Shown: positions 17,901 through 25,345 of the stretch, in pieces
How the letters are laid out: each line of letters opens with the position of its first letter
Numbering within the stretch: the stretch's first letter is position 1
From: Synechococcales cyanobacterium CNB
Lineage (GTDB): Bacteria; Planctomycetota; Phycisphaerae; Phycisphaerales; UBA1924
Direction: 5' to 3'
NCBI GenBank assembly: GCA_030263455.1
Contig: SZOZ01000003.1
Span: 1-64,000, forward strand
DNA: 64,000 nucleotides
Position numbers and translations under genes: made by a program
Notes under the pieces: generated by a model
Seen by the model: only the letters and a program-made list of their open reading frames with translations
Databases searched by the model: none
Told to the model about the DNA's origin: nothing

Positions 17901-20900
17901 GGCGACGGAGTTGTCGCCGACGCTGCAGCAGTTGTTCGAGGCGCAGCGGCAGGGGCCGGGGGCGAACGACCTGCCGCGGGCGCGGTTCATCGCGGACGAC
18001 CGGACGAACTCGATGCTGGTGACGGCGTCGGCGTCGCAGCACGAGGAGATCGTGCGGCTGCTGGCGGCGGCGGACGTTCGGCAGGCGGAGGACGGGCTTT
18101 CGCTGGCGATCCTGCCGCTGGCGCACGCGCAGCCGAGCACGGTGCAGCGGATCGTGGAGCAGGTGCTGATCGGGCGTGATCCGGGTCGGCGTGAGCGCAT
18201 CCAGATATCGGCGGAGGACCAGTCGGGTCTGCTGGTGGTGCGGGCTTCGGAGGCGGACCTGGCGGACGTGCGGTCGGTGGTCGCGGAGGTGGACACGAGC
18301 AAGGTTGCGGACCTGCCGGTGCGTGCGATCAGGCTGCACAACGCGGATGCGCAGACGGTGTCGCAGGCGTTGCGGCAGTTCTACCAGGACCGTGCGCAGG
18401 CGACGCAGCGTGCGGGGCGGCGTGCGGGGCCTGGGGTGGCGATCACGGGAGATCGTCGGAGCGGGACGGTGGTGATCGCGGCGAGCGACGAGGACTTCGA
18501 GCAGTTGCGTTCGCTGGCTTCGACGTTCGACGAGGCTGCGCCGTCGAAGGAGATGCGGTTCAACATCGTGCAGTTGCAGCACGTGCGCGTGACGGACATC
18601 CAGGAGACGGTGACGGACATCGCGTGGGAGTTGCAGTACGAGCGGATGCCGTGGTTCGGGGGGAGGCCGGAGGCGTCGAGCGAGGACAAGTTGTTCGTGA
18701 GTCCGAACGAGCACACGAACAGCATCGTGGTGATGGGCCAGGGCGAGACGATGGCGACGATGGAGCGGATCATCGCCGCGCTGGACCAGCCTCGTTCGGA
18801 CCTGACCGCGCTGGTGGTGCGTGCGGTGCCGGTGCGCAACGCGGACCCTCAGGCGCTGGCGAACGTGATCCAGCGTTCGATGGTGACGCCGGGGTGGCGG
18901 ACGTGGCGCGGTCCGGATCCGGACGCGGTGACGGTGGAGGTGGACCGTCGGCGTCGGACGCTGATCCTGGTGGGCAAGGGGGCGAAGGTCGAGCAGGCGC
19001 AGGCGTACGTCGAGCAGCTGGACACGGCGAGCGGCAGGCCGGATCAGGTGATCGAGTCGATCCGGCTTGAGCACGCGCAGGCGGACCGGGCGGGGAACAG
19101 CCTGCGGCAGTTCTTCCTGGAGCGGGCGCGGGCGGAGGGGCTTCCGGAGGACGGGCTGTCGATCATCGGTTCGCGTGACGGGAACGTGCTGCTGGTGTCG
19201 GCGGACCCTGTGAGCATGGCGATGATCCGCGACATGGTTGCGCAGCTGGACCAGCCGGAGCTGGGTCCGGACCGCCGGCGGGAGATGTACTACCTGCAGA
19301 ACACGAACGTTGCGGACGCGGCGAACGTGATCCGTGAGCAGTTCCCGGCGACGGGTCGCGCGGAGGACCGCGTGATCGTGACAGCGCAGCCGAGCACGAA
19401 CTCGCTGATCGTTTCCGCGCCCGGGAAGGTGTTCGCGCAGGTGGACGGGTTGGTGGCGATGCTGGACGAGGTTCGGCAGGTTGGATCGATCGTGACGATC
19501 AGCCTGGAGAAGGCGCGGGTGCAGGAGGTGGTGGAGGCGTTGCGGGCCGCGCTGCCTGAGAACCTGAAGGTCAAGATCACGCCGGTGGTTCGCAGCAACT
19601 CGATCATGCTGACGGGATCGGACGAGGCGATCGCGCAGGTGCAGGAGCACGTTCGCCGGCTGGACGTGGAGCCTGAGCAGCAGATGCAGCAGTTCCGCGT
19701 GGTGCGGCTGAACCACGCGCTGGCGACGGACGTGCGTTTCACGCTGAACCTGCTGCTGCGGAACCGGCCGCGGGGTACCGGGGAGCCGGACCCGAGCATC
19801 GACTTCAACAGCATCGACAACACGCTGAGCATCCTGGCGACGCCGGACCAGATGCGTCAGATTTCGGAGATGATCGAGCAGCTGGACGTGCCGTCCGGTC
19901 CGGGTCGGAAGTCGGAGTTCGTGAAGCTGGAGTTCGCGGACGCGGAGCAGACGGCCAAGGCGCTGGGCGTGTTCTACGGGCGGTTCGCGGCGGAGGCGAC
20001 GACGGCGGGGGCGCGGAACGCGACGATCATCGCGGACCCGACGAGCAACTCGCTGGTGATCAGCGCGGACGAAGGGGAGTGGGAGAACATCCGGGCGCTG
20101 CTTTCGAAGCTTGACACGGAGGCGTACGACACGTCGCGGCAGCTGGTGGTGATCCCGCTGAAGCACGCGGACGCGACGAGCGTGGCGCGAGCGCTGAACG
20201 AGGGGTTCCGGGCGCAGTTGCAGGACCAGGCGATGGCGGAGCAGTTGCGTCGAGCGCAGGACCAGGCCAACCGTGGGGTTCGGCAGGACGAGCGATCGGC
20301 CGCGCTGCCGCCGCCCGTGCTGGTGTCGGCGGAGGGGACGCCGTCGGTCTCGGCGGAGGTGTTCACGAACTCGCTGATCGTTTCGGCTGGCCGCCAGGAG
20401 CTGCTGCGCATCGAGCGAGTGGTGGAGCAGTTGGACGTGCCGGGGTTCGCGGCGATGCCCGAGCCGACGGTGATCCCGATCGACGCGGGGAAGGCGTCGC
20501 AGGTGGCGCAGGCGATCCGCGAGATGTTCCAGTCGGACCGCATCCGTCGCACCGGCCCCGGCGCGGTGATGGTGTACGGCGACGACGCGAGCAACGCGCT
20601 GATCGTGCGTGCGGCGGGGACGGAGCTGGCGCAGATCAAGGCGTTGGCGCAGGCGATCGTTTCGGGGAGCGGGCTGCGGGTCTCGCCGCACGTGCTGCGG
20701 CTGACGAGCATCCCGGCGGCGAGGCTGCAGCAGACGATCCGTGCGACGTTCGCGCCTGCGGCGCAGCAGCTTGGCGAGACGCTGAGCGTGGAGGTTGACC
20801 GGACGACGAACTCGCTGGTGATCGCGGCTTCGCCGGGCATTTTCGAGCAGATCGAGCGCGTGGTGCGTGAGCTGGACACGCCTGCGATTGCGCCGGACGG

Positions 20901-23900
20901 CGTGGACCAGCCGATCGGTCCTGGGGGGATCGCGCCCGGGGTGTTCATCATCGACGTGCAGAACAACTCGGCGGAGGCGGTCCGGCAGATGCTGGAGCAG
21001 ATGGGCGTGACGCGCCCGCCGCAGGGGGATCGGCCTGGTGTGGTCTCGGAGCCGGTGACGCTGATTCCGCTGAAGACTCGGCAGGCGCTGGCGGTGATCG
21101 CGGGGGCGCACGACGGTCAGGTGATCGTGGGCCTGGTGCGTGCGCTGGACGCCGCGCCCGCGGACGCGACGCAGCACGCGTCGGTGATCCAGTTGCGGCT
21201 GGCGTCCGCGGAAGCGCTGGTGCAGACGCTGCGGGTGATGCTGGATCCGGCGCAGCAGGCGTCGGGGTCGAGTCAGGCGGCTGCGCTGTCGGAGCACGTG
21301 CGGCGGCTGAACCTGAGGCCGACGGGGCTGGACCAGGGGAAGTTGGAACTCGACCTCTCCAGGCCGATCCGGCTGGTGCCGGACGTGCAGTCGAACGCGG
21401 TGGTGATCGCGTCGACGGAGGGGAACGTTCGGGTGATGGAGTCGGTGGTGCGTTCGCTGGACACGCTGCCGATCGGGGATTCGGTGGTGGTGCGCATCTT
21501 CCCGCTGGAGAACTCGGCCGCGGTGCGGGTGCGTGGGATCATCGAGCAGTTGTTCAGCCAGGGGGAGGCGTTGCGGCGACTGCCGGGGACGCAGCGGCGC
21601 GGTCTGCCGGTGACGACGACGGGCCAGGCGCTGGCCGGCGAGATCGCGGTGTCCGTGGACGAGCGCACGAACGCGCTGATCGTGGCCGGTCGTGAGGAGG
21701 CGGTCGCGCTCGTGGAGGTGCTGATCCGCGACCTGGACGACGACCGTGCGGAGCGTTGGGTGGAGCCGACGATCATCCGGCTGGAACACGCGGACGCGCG
21801 GACGGTTGCGGCGACGTTGCGGAGCGTGCTGATCGACGCGCAGGCATCGACGCCGGAGATCGCCGCGCTTCGGAACCAGGCGGCTCGGCTGCGGATGGTG
21901 CAGAAGGGCGGGGATCCGATGGACCCTGCGTCGCGGATCGAGTCGGACATCTTCGCGCCGCTGGTGGGGCTTTCGATCACGCCGGAGACGGACCTGAACT
22001 CGATCATCGTGGTCGGGACGCCGGCGAACCTGCGGCTGGTGAACGAGCTGGTGTCGCAGCTGGACGTGGAACTGGCGGCGGCGGGGAACCTGGTGCGGTT
22101 CTTCCCGTTGAAGCACGCGCTGGCGGACCGCGTCGGAGCGATCATCGGTGACGTCTTCCGGCAGCGTGAGCAGGCGGGTTCGCTGCGGCCGGAGGACCGT
22201 CTGGTGATCTCGTCGGACCTGCGAACGAACAGCCTGATCGTGGCGACGAGCCAGCGCAGTTTCGAGGTCGTGGGGAGCCTGATCGAGTCGCTGGACACGG
22301 CGGACGCGTCGTATTCCGTGGGGCTGCACGTGATCCCGGTGCCGGACGGGAACGTGACGCAGCTGGCCGCGAGCCTTGACCGCCTGATGCGTGACCGGAT
22401 CGCGGCGACGCAGCGTGCGGGGAGCGTGCAGTCGCCGGGGGACGTGTTCAGCATCGTGCCGGACGCGACGAACAACCTGCTGATCCTGGCGTGCAGCGAC
22501 GAGAACCTGCAGCTGGTGCGGGATTTCATCGAGGCGCTGCGGAAGGACGCGAACGCGATCCTGCGCGGGGAGCGGGTGGCGTTGATCCAGTTGAAGGCGG
22601 CGCGGGCGGTGGACGCGGTGCAGTCGATCAACAGCCTGTACGTGCAGCGTGAGAACGAGCGGCGCGGGTCGGGGAGCGTGCTGGTGGTGCCGAACCCGCG
22701 TCTGAACGCGCTGATCGTGAGCGGGACGCAGGACGACGTGAACGTGATCCGCGGGCTGGTGGAGCGGCTGGACACGAACGAGATCGCGACGGTGCAGGAC
22801 GTTCGGCGGATCGAGTTGAAGTCGGCGAACGCGATCGAGGTGGTGCAGCTGATCCAGGGCGTGCTTGCGGGGCGTTCGCTGTCCGGTGCGGCGGGGGGGC
22901 AGGCGGTGCGGCTGCGGTACTTCCGCGACCAGGTGGCACAGGGGGCGGAGGGGCTTGCCGGGCGCGACATGACCGAGGCGGAGGTGGACGACTTCATCCG
23001 GGAGCAGGTGCGGATCACGCCGGACCTTCGGACGAACTCGGTGATGGTGGCCGCGCCGACGCAGATCGTCGACCTGGTGTCGGCGATCGTTTCGGACCTG
23101 GACATGAGCCGAGCGGGGTCGCGGAAGATCGAGCACTACCGGCTGGTGAACGCGGATGCGCGCGCGATGGCGCAGTTGCTGCGCGACCTGTTCAACCTGC
23201 AGCAGCAGGGCGACCGGCTGGTGCTGATCCCGACGGGGATGCCCGGGGCGGAGGACGACCCGACGCTGAGCGGCCTCGGGCGAACGAACGTGACGGCGGT
23301 GCCGGACGTTCGGCAGGAGCTCTCGATCACGATCGACGCGCGGACGAACTCGCTGCTGGTGTCGGGGACGGAGGAGTACCTGGAACTGGTGGGGGACGTG
23401 GTGCGTGAGCTGGACTCGATCCAGGCGAACGAGCGCGAGCAGATGGTCGTGCACCTTGCGAACGCGCGTGCGACGGACGTGGAGCGCACGCTGCAGGGGT
23501 ACTTCCAGTCGGAGGCGGACCGGCTGCAGCGGACGCTGAGCGCGGAGATGCAAGGCTCGGCGGCGAGGCAGCTGGAGAACGAGGTGACGATCGTCGGGGA
23601 CGAGAAGAGCAACAAGCTGCTGATCTCGGCGTCGCCGCGGTACCTGGACACGGTGGAGCGGATCGTGCGTGAGTTGGACGCCGCGCCGCCGCAGGTGATG
23701 ATCCAGGTGCTGCTGGCGGAGGTGTCGCTGGACGCGGAGAACACGTGGGGGTTCGACGTTCGCGTGGGGGGCGACACGGGCCTGGGGAACGACGCGTACA
23801 AGATCGGGGTGTTCGCGGCTGGGACGGGGGTCTCGTCGGCGATCGGGACGCCGAACATCGCGGTGTCGTCGCTGGACTTCGAGTTGCTGATCCGCGCGCT

Positions 23901-24693
23901 GGAGGTGCAGGGGAAACTGGAGGTTCTGAGCCGGCCGCAGGTGACGGTGCGGAACAACGAGATCGCGCGGATTCAGGTGGGCGAGGACATCGGGCTGGTG
24001 TCGGCGTTCGACCGTTCGGACACGGGGAACGTGCGATCGGACGTGCAGCGGCGTGAGATCGGGATCATCCTGCAGGTGGTGCCGACGATCAGCCCGGACG
24101 GGTTCGTGCGGATGGACATCCGACCCGAGATTTCGACGCTGAGCCAGCGCGAGATTCAGATTTCGGAGAACCTGTCCAGCCCGGTGATCAACGTTCGCAA
24201 GGTGGAGACGACGGTGGCGGTGATGGACGGGCAGACGGTGGTGATCGGCGGCCTGATCCAGACGACGGCGGAGGAGCGCGAGAACCGCATCCCGTTCTTC
24301 GGGCACCTGCCGGTGGTGGGCGGGCTGTTCCGCTCGAACAAGATGCTGAACCAGAAGACGGAATTGCTGGTGATCCTGACGCCTCGGATCGTGCCCGGGG
24401 GGTCGGGTTCGATCGAGCGGTACCAGCGTTTGAGCGACGGTGAGATCATGCGGATCAGCGATCCGCAGCGGGTGATCGAGGCGTTGGACGACACGGAGGT
24501 GCCGAAGCGGCTGTCGCCGCAGCCGATGGACGAGTTCCCGGCGGATGCCCCGAAGTTCCCCGCGGATGAGAGGCGGGGCGAGCCGGAGGGCGACTCGATG
24601 AGGCCGGTGTCGAGCGGCGTTGACTGGGATAGCGTTCCGCGTTTCCCGGCGGATCGGGCGCGGCGGGAGGAGATGGCCGATGACGGGCGATGA
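11947..24693 (+). CDS. gspD: Giant type II secretion secretin GspD with about 45 tandem N-domains
   Basis: This is the outer-membrane secretin channel, 4,248 residues against the usual 600-800. A signal peptide ends near CSVFAQ. Residues ~65-150 are N0/STN-like (VGFVFKDTPFDQVLDYFA). From about residue 150 to 3910 there are about 45 diverged NolW/secretin_N modules with an average period near 84 residues. Each ends in the strand-helix hallmark xTNSLIVSAP then a helix ending LVxxLD. Hallmarks begin near residues 206, 293, 367 and 444, and the last is near 3888 (KSNKLLISASPRYLDTVERI). A single secretin domain spans ~3915-4150, with VMIQVLLAEVSL, EVLSRPQVTVRNNE, GQTVVIGGLIQ, IPFFGHLPVVGGLFRSNK and TELLVILTPRIV. 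A ~95-residue tail carries three FPAD motifs. A G11 tract lies in a linker between modules 19 and 20. No stop or frameshift is seen across 12.7 kb, and no two modules are near-identical. Confidence 0.97.
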   Translation: MARQAQRRLMVAASLFAAAGGACSVFAQEAVAPEGIVAPEAPAPPASEPAPAAAVEHPEERRAQPEDRRVGFVFKDTPFDQVLDYFARTTGLPIVREAPVPAGAMTWVGGQTEYSFAEALSILNLNLRMHGVMLRREQNYLYLSTLADAVKRPSEVFDASLIPPGVTPDQILTVMIPLQNSRANVVAEQIKPLLAPFGAVTAVEAQNMLILVETAAQCVRLRDVIALIDAQRPVDSAFELFRLRHANAEQAVTALKGLVGQRVVKQIINPQDGKVRTLEEIDIAGLSLESDKRTNSVIAVGPEARLQTVRELITIIDVPGDGVTGDRQMMTFALETITPDEAAQRLNALYAAVPQESKPVVVPLGTVNKVSVVASQSLLAQASALIGEIDPAAETGHARRPAAESVGRVVALKHVEPARVEQILSRMLTPRQQSAVRFTATPDGRGLLVAGPPAEVAALEGLIAGLDVRSGADVEVRVVRIATGDPAAMLARAQELDAATGEAERDPVRATLDGASRSVTLIGTRAGLARLEQLLRTAESGVVVDVESRAYALKTAVPSQLGPRLERLARPMLTPDDGSAYHEPTFEPLDELDTLIVRALPGQHGVLERLIAQLDAEEPGRREFRVVPAGAGDPAKVRARVEELLTRLNEGLPREQQGRVEIEIDAVSGNLLVMGDPAGMQQFSSVIGQVQQLVSPVREVRMIELKLASVHEVISFLNEMAAASESLIIQGGPRPVFEPIESTNSLLVAAQPSQLAVIEQLVRSVDARQAGERPPLRILRLRSTDAGNLAQVLQSSFDQRTPEERSKQPVNVRADDPTNTLIVSAHPDLLPEIEAIVEQLNETQALDAEGREIRIFPLAWARAEELAQTIDQMYPEPPMPIDPRTRLPRPDLRLPKEITVRADRATNSLIVDAPGKRLAGFEQIVRSLDQQHRGDDAEVRTYRLERADLDAVARTLRELSSSGAFRVGSRTPVTVSTEPATRSLVVSGPSAVFADVERVLQEIGQAPDRPATTLKMYALKHARAERLQPLLRDLLATRLRDEEERAGRSPAAAEALLNVSSHAGSNTLIISAPEAIQQVAEELVRALDTEAAASGRRVIRVTPLSYADASAVAQTLTATIPSMELPGGGDVRVIAATGSNALILSGSEADLRKVEELVAPLDVRPVDPETMGVETFALEHADATQIAQTVERLLMQQQETDPRILTLQLRYARTPELFRRPTIRVEAEQRTNSLIVSAPAETLDLARTIIRRLDEPVEATGRVVETFTPARAAPGELAQTVARIVNQTVPQGRRAMELTPDARSGSIVAVGTQEQVAEAVRLMSEFDGRVPGVPQTELAVVELRHADARAVAGTVESLVSDRARWPAELVRAERAGVSVASPRVNADAQTNRLVISAPSVLVPMARQLVETLDQPAASRSVQVAVFRFERGQAASAAEALRAALTAQARPGEPTPTVTPEPASNSVIVAASAERLAQAGELVREMDATVEPDRVSVRTVFLRHARAETVAPIVEQVLVRESAIDMVPEWQRWQFLLRGPGEERTAKVRVAAERRLNAVVVSAPPATLELAEQVIAQLDAPPEGGPGGERLVRVIPLVNADATTLAQNLEAVFADEADGRQPPTIRVDAGGNALIVRATAAQMQTVDRLARELDAATLTTSRQMRMIPIDRSRADAQLMAATLKRLLEQQGGVKVEIISTEELLQGDAKPSGGGEPRSDAGFRRAPAVTGGPAGALVWVVGSGAMAQPEAEAEEPTVRIAVDPSSNSLVVVGSPRLTERVLELARLIEQQMPAEPTSVRIVTLPASADARAIQQLVSQTVSNVGSVSAANPGGFTGRVAVASDPSETALIVWANDTDFQTVGRLIASLASLEAQRSLTVKIYPLSNVTAAGAASAIQDLFQITPRGRQAQRLRGLDLTVVAPGERPVRGAVDPSLVTVTPDPGGASVIVAAPDEAIGLIDGLISLLDQSPVADRLAIRRYALENARATELSPTLQQLFEAQRQGPGANDLPRARFIADDRTNSMLVTASASQHEEIVRLLAAADVRQAEDGLSLAILPLAHAQPSTVQRIVEQVLIGRDPGRRERIQISAEDQSGLLVVRASEADLADVRSVVAEVDTSKVADLPVRAIRLHNADAQTVSQALRQFYQDRAQATQRAGRRAGPGVAITGDRRSGTVVIAASDEDFEQLRSLASTFDEAAPSKEMRFNIVQLQHVRVTDIQETVTDIAWELQYERMPWFGGRPEASSEDKLFVSPNEHTNSIVVMGQGETMATMERIIAALDQPRSDLTALVVRAVPVRNADPQALANVIQRSMVTPGWRTWRGPDPDAVTVEVDRRRRTLILVGKGAKVEQAQAYVEQLDTASGRPDQVIESIRLEHAQADRAGNSLRQFFLERARAEGLPEDGLSIIGSRDGNVLLVSADPVSMAMIRDMVAQLDQPELGPDRRREMYYLQNTNVADAANVIREQFPATGRAEDRVIVTAQPSTNSLIVSAPGKVFAQVDGLVAMLDEVRQVGSIVTISLEKARVQEVVEALRAALPENLKVKITPVVRSNSIMLTGSDEAIAQVQEHVRRLDVEPEQQMQQFRVVRLNHALATDVRFTLNLLLRNRPRGTGEPDPSIDFNSIDNTLSILATPDQMRQISEMIEQLDVPSGPGRKSEFVKLEFADAEQTAKALGVFYGRFAAEATTAGARNATIIADPTSNSLVISADEGEWENIRALLSKLDTEAYDTSRQLVVIPLKHADATSVARALNEGFRAQLQDQAMAEQLRRAQDQANRGVRQDERSAALPPPVLVSAEGTPSVSAEVFTNSLIVSAGRQELLRIERVVEQLDVPGFAAMPEPTVIPIDAGKASQVAQAIREMFQSDRIRRTGPGAVMVYGDDASNALIVRAAGTELAQIKALAQAIVSGSGLRVSPHVLRLTSIPAARLQQTIRATFAPAAQQLGETLSVEVDRTTNSLVIAASPGIFEQIERVVRELDTPAIAPDGVDQPIGPGGIAPGVFIIDVQNNSAEAVRQMLEQMGVTRPPQGDRPGVVSEPVTLIPLKTRQALAVIAGAHDGQVIVGLVRALDAAPADATQHASVIQLRLASAEALVQTLRVMLDPAQQASGSSQAAALSEHVRRLNLRPTGLDQGKLELDLSRPIRLVPDVQSNAVVIASTEGNVRVMESVVRSLDTLPIGDSVVVRIFPLENSAAVRVRGIIEQLFSQGEALRRLPGTQRRGLPVTTTGQALAGEIAVSVDERTNALIVAGREEAVALVEVLIRDLDDDRAERWVEPTIIRLEHADARTVAATLRSVLIDAQASTPEIAALRNQAARLRMVQKGGDPMDPASRIESDIFAPLVGLSITPETDLNSIIVVGTPANLRLVNELVSQLDVELAAAGNLVRFFPLKHALADRVGAIIGDVFRQREQAGSLRPEDRLVISSDLRTNSLIVATSQRSFEVVGSLIESLDTADASYSVGLHVIPVPDGNVTQLAASLDRLMRDRIAATQRAGSVQSPGDVFSIVPDATNNLLILACSDENLQLVRDFIEALRKDANAILRGERVALIQLKAARAVDAVQSINSLYVQRENERRGSGSVLVVPNPRLNALIVSGTQDDVNVIRGLVERLDTNEIATVQDVRRIELKSANAIEVVQLIQGVLAGRSLSGAAGGQAVRLRYFRDQVAQGAEGLAGRDMTEAEVDDFIREQVRITPDLRTNSVMVAAPTQIVDLVSAIVSDLDMSRAGSRKIEHYRLVNADARAMAQLLRDLFNLQQQGDRLVLIPTGMPGAEDDPTLSGLGRTNVTAVPDVRQELSITIDARTNSLLVSGTEEYLELVGDVVRELDSIQANEREQMVVHLANARATDVERTLQGYFQSEADRLQRTLSAEMQGSAARQLENEVTIVGDEKSNKLLISASPRYLDTVERIVRELDAAPPQVMIQVLLAEVSLDAENTWGFDVRVGGDTGLGNDAYKIGVFAAGTGVSSAIGTPNIAVSSLDFELLIRALEVQGKLEVLSRPQVTVRNNEIARIQVGEDIGLVSAFDRSDTGNVRSDVQRREIGIILQVVPTISPDGFVRMDIRPEISTLSQREIQISENLSSPVINVRKVETTVAVMDGQTVVIGGLIQTTAEERENRIPFFGHLPVVGGLFRSNKMLNQKTELLVILTPRIVPGGSGSIERYQRLSDGEIMRISDPQRVIEALDDTEVPKRLSPQPMDEFPADAPKFPADERRGEPEGDSMRPVSSGVDWDSVPRFPADRARREEMADDGR
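17076..17086 (+). repeat. G11 homopolymer tract inside gspD
   Basis: Eleven consecutive G bases encode Gly residues in an Ala/Pro/Gly/Glu-rich linker (about residues 1700-1758). It is the longest G tract noticed in the window. A slip here would truncate the secretin before its channel domain. Confidence 0.9.
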
Positions 24694-25216
24694 TCGGCGG
24701 CTGCGGTTGGCGGTTTGTGTGGCGGCCGCCGTGCTTGCGCCGTCGGTGGCGTCGCTGACGGGGTGCGCGTCGTCGGGTACGGTGGAGGAGGATCGGAGAC
24801 ATGCGATCCCGCCCGCGCCGGCGGGCGCGCCGGTGTCGTACGTGACGCTGGGGGTGGACGCGCCGGTTGACGAGGACCGCAACGGCTACCCGGACACGCT
24901 GCTGGTGACGATGTATTTCTGGATCAACGGCTACCCGGTGCCGGTGCACGAGGACGGCGGTGTCCGGCTGGCGTTGACGGACACGGCGTCGGGGCGGGAA
25001 CTGGCGACGTGGACGATGACGGAAGGGATGCTGGCGGCGACGCGGCGCCGCAACGCGGTGGGGCCGGTGCATCTGTTCCAGTTGGACATCCGTCAGGCGT
25101 CGACGGACCAGTTCCCTGCGACGACGACGGAACTGACGGCGGTGTTCACCCCGACGGACGGGGGGCCGAGAGCGGACACGCCGCGGCCGATCACGTTCCG
25201 GATGGGCGGCCGGTGA
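24680..25216 (+). CDS. Lipoprotein encoded directly after the giant secretin
   Basis: This is a 178-residue lipoprotein with a lipobox LTGC (Cys about residue 30) after an Ala/Val-rich signal. The start overlaps the gspD stop by 14 bp, so it is co-expressed and probably translationally coupled. A DxDxNG-like loop (VDEDRNGYPDTLLVTMYF) suggests calcium binding, and the rest is predicted to be beta-rich. No family was recognised. Its position suggests a pilotin or secretin-assembly lipoprotein, but it does not resemble GspS or PilF/PilW (TPR) pilotins. No aromatic or membrane segment is present after the lipobox. Confidence 0.8.
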   Translation: MTGDDRRLRLAVCVAAAVLAPSVASLTGCASSGTVEEDRRHAIPPAPAGAPVSYVTLGVDAPVDEDRNGYPDTLLVTMYFWINGYPVPVHEDGGVRLALTDTASGRELATWTMTEGMLAATRRRNAVGPVHLFQLDIRQASTDQFPATTTELTAVFTPTDGGPRADTPRPITFRMGGR

Positions 25217-25233
25217 GGCGATACGTCAGGAAG

Positions 25234-25262
25234 GTTCGCGGCGCCTTAGCGCAAACTTAGCC
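25234..25262 (+). promoter_or_regulatory. Pho-box-like direct repeats upstream of pstS
   Basis: Three 7-bp units recur with an 11-bp period: GTTCGCG at 25234, CTTAGCG at 25245 and CTTAGCC at 25256, with 4-bp spacers (GCGC, CAAA). Phosphate-response regulators of the PhoB/SphR/PhoP family bind 11-bp-spaced repeats, and the cyanobacterial version begins CTTAAC. The pstS start is 84 bp downstream. No convincing -10 lies at the ideal distance; TACGAT at 25316 is the best hexamer. Confidence 0.45.
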
Positions 25263-25345
25263 GGAATCCGCGTGGTTTCGGGCGGGTGCTGCGCGTGGTG
25301 TGGCGCGCTGTTCGCTACGATCGTGCGATCTTCAAGGAGACACGC

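Noticed and set aside
11947-24693. Assembly artefact or tandem-repeat collapse making the giant secretin
   Set aside because: The modules are diverged and the frame is intact for 12.7 kb. An artefact would give near-identical copies or frameshifts. Long-read confirmation is still the decisive test.
11947-24693. CRISPR or DNA-level tandem repeat array in the 12-kb region
   Set aside because: Repetition is at the protein-fold level only; no constant DNA unit with spacers is seen.
12382-24882. A 4,166-residue open frame on the minus strand opposite gspD
   Set aside because: It is Arg/His/Pro-rich with no domain pattern. It arises because the sense codons end mostly in G or C, so the antisense frame lacks stops. 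The plus strand has signal peptide, modules and secretin motifs.
1-25216. Prepilin peptidase (GspO) or gspC gene within the secretion cluster
   Set aside because: No polytopic peptidase with its aspartates and no stand-alone GspC was seen; both must lie elsewhere, or GspC is replaced by the fused domain.
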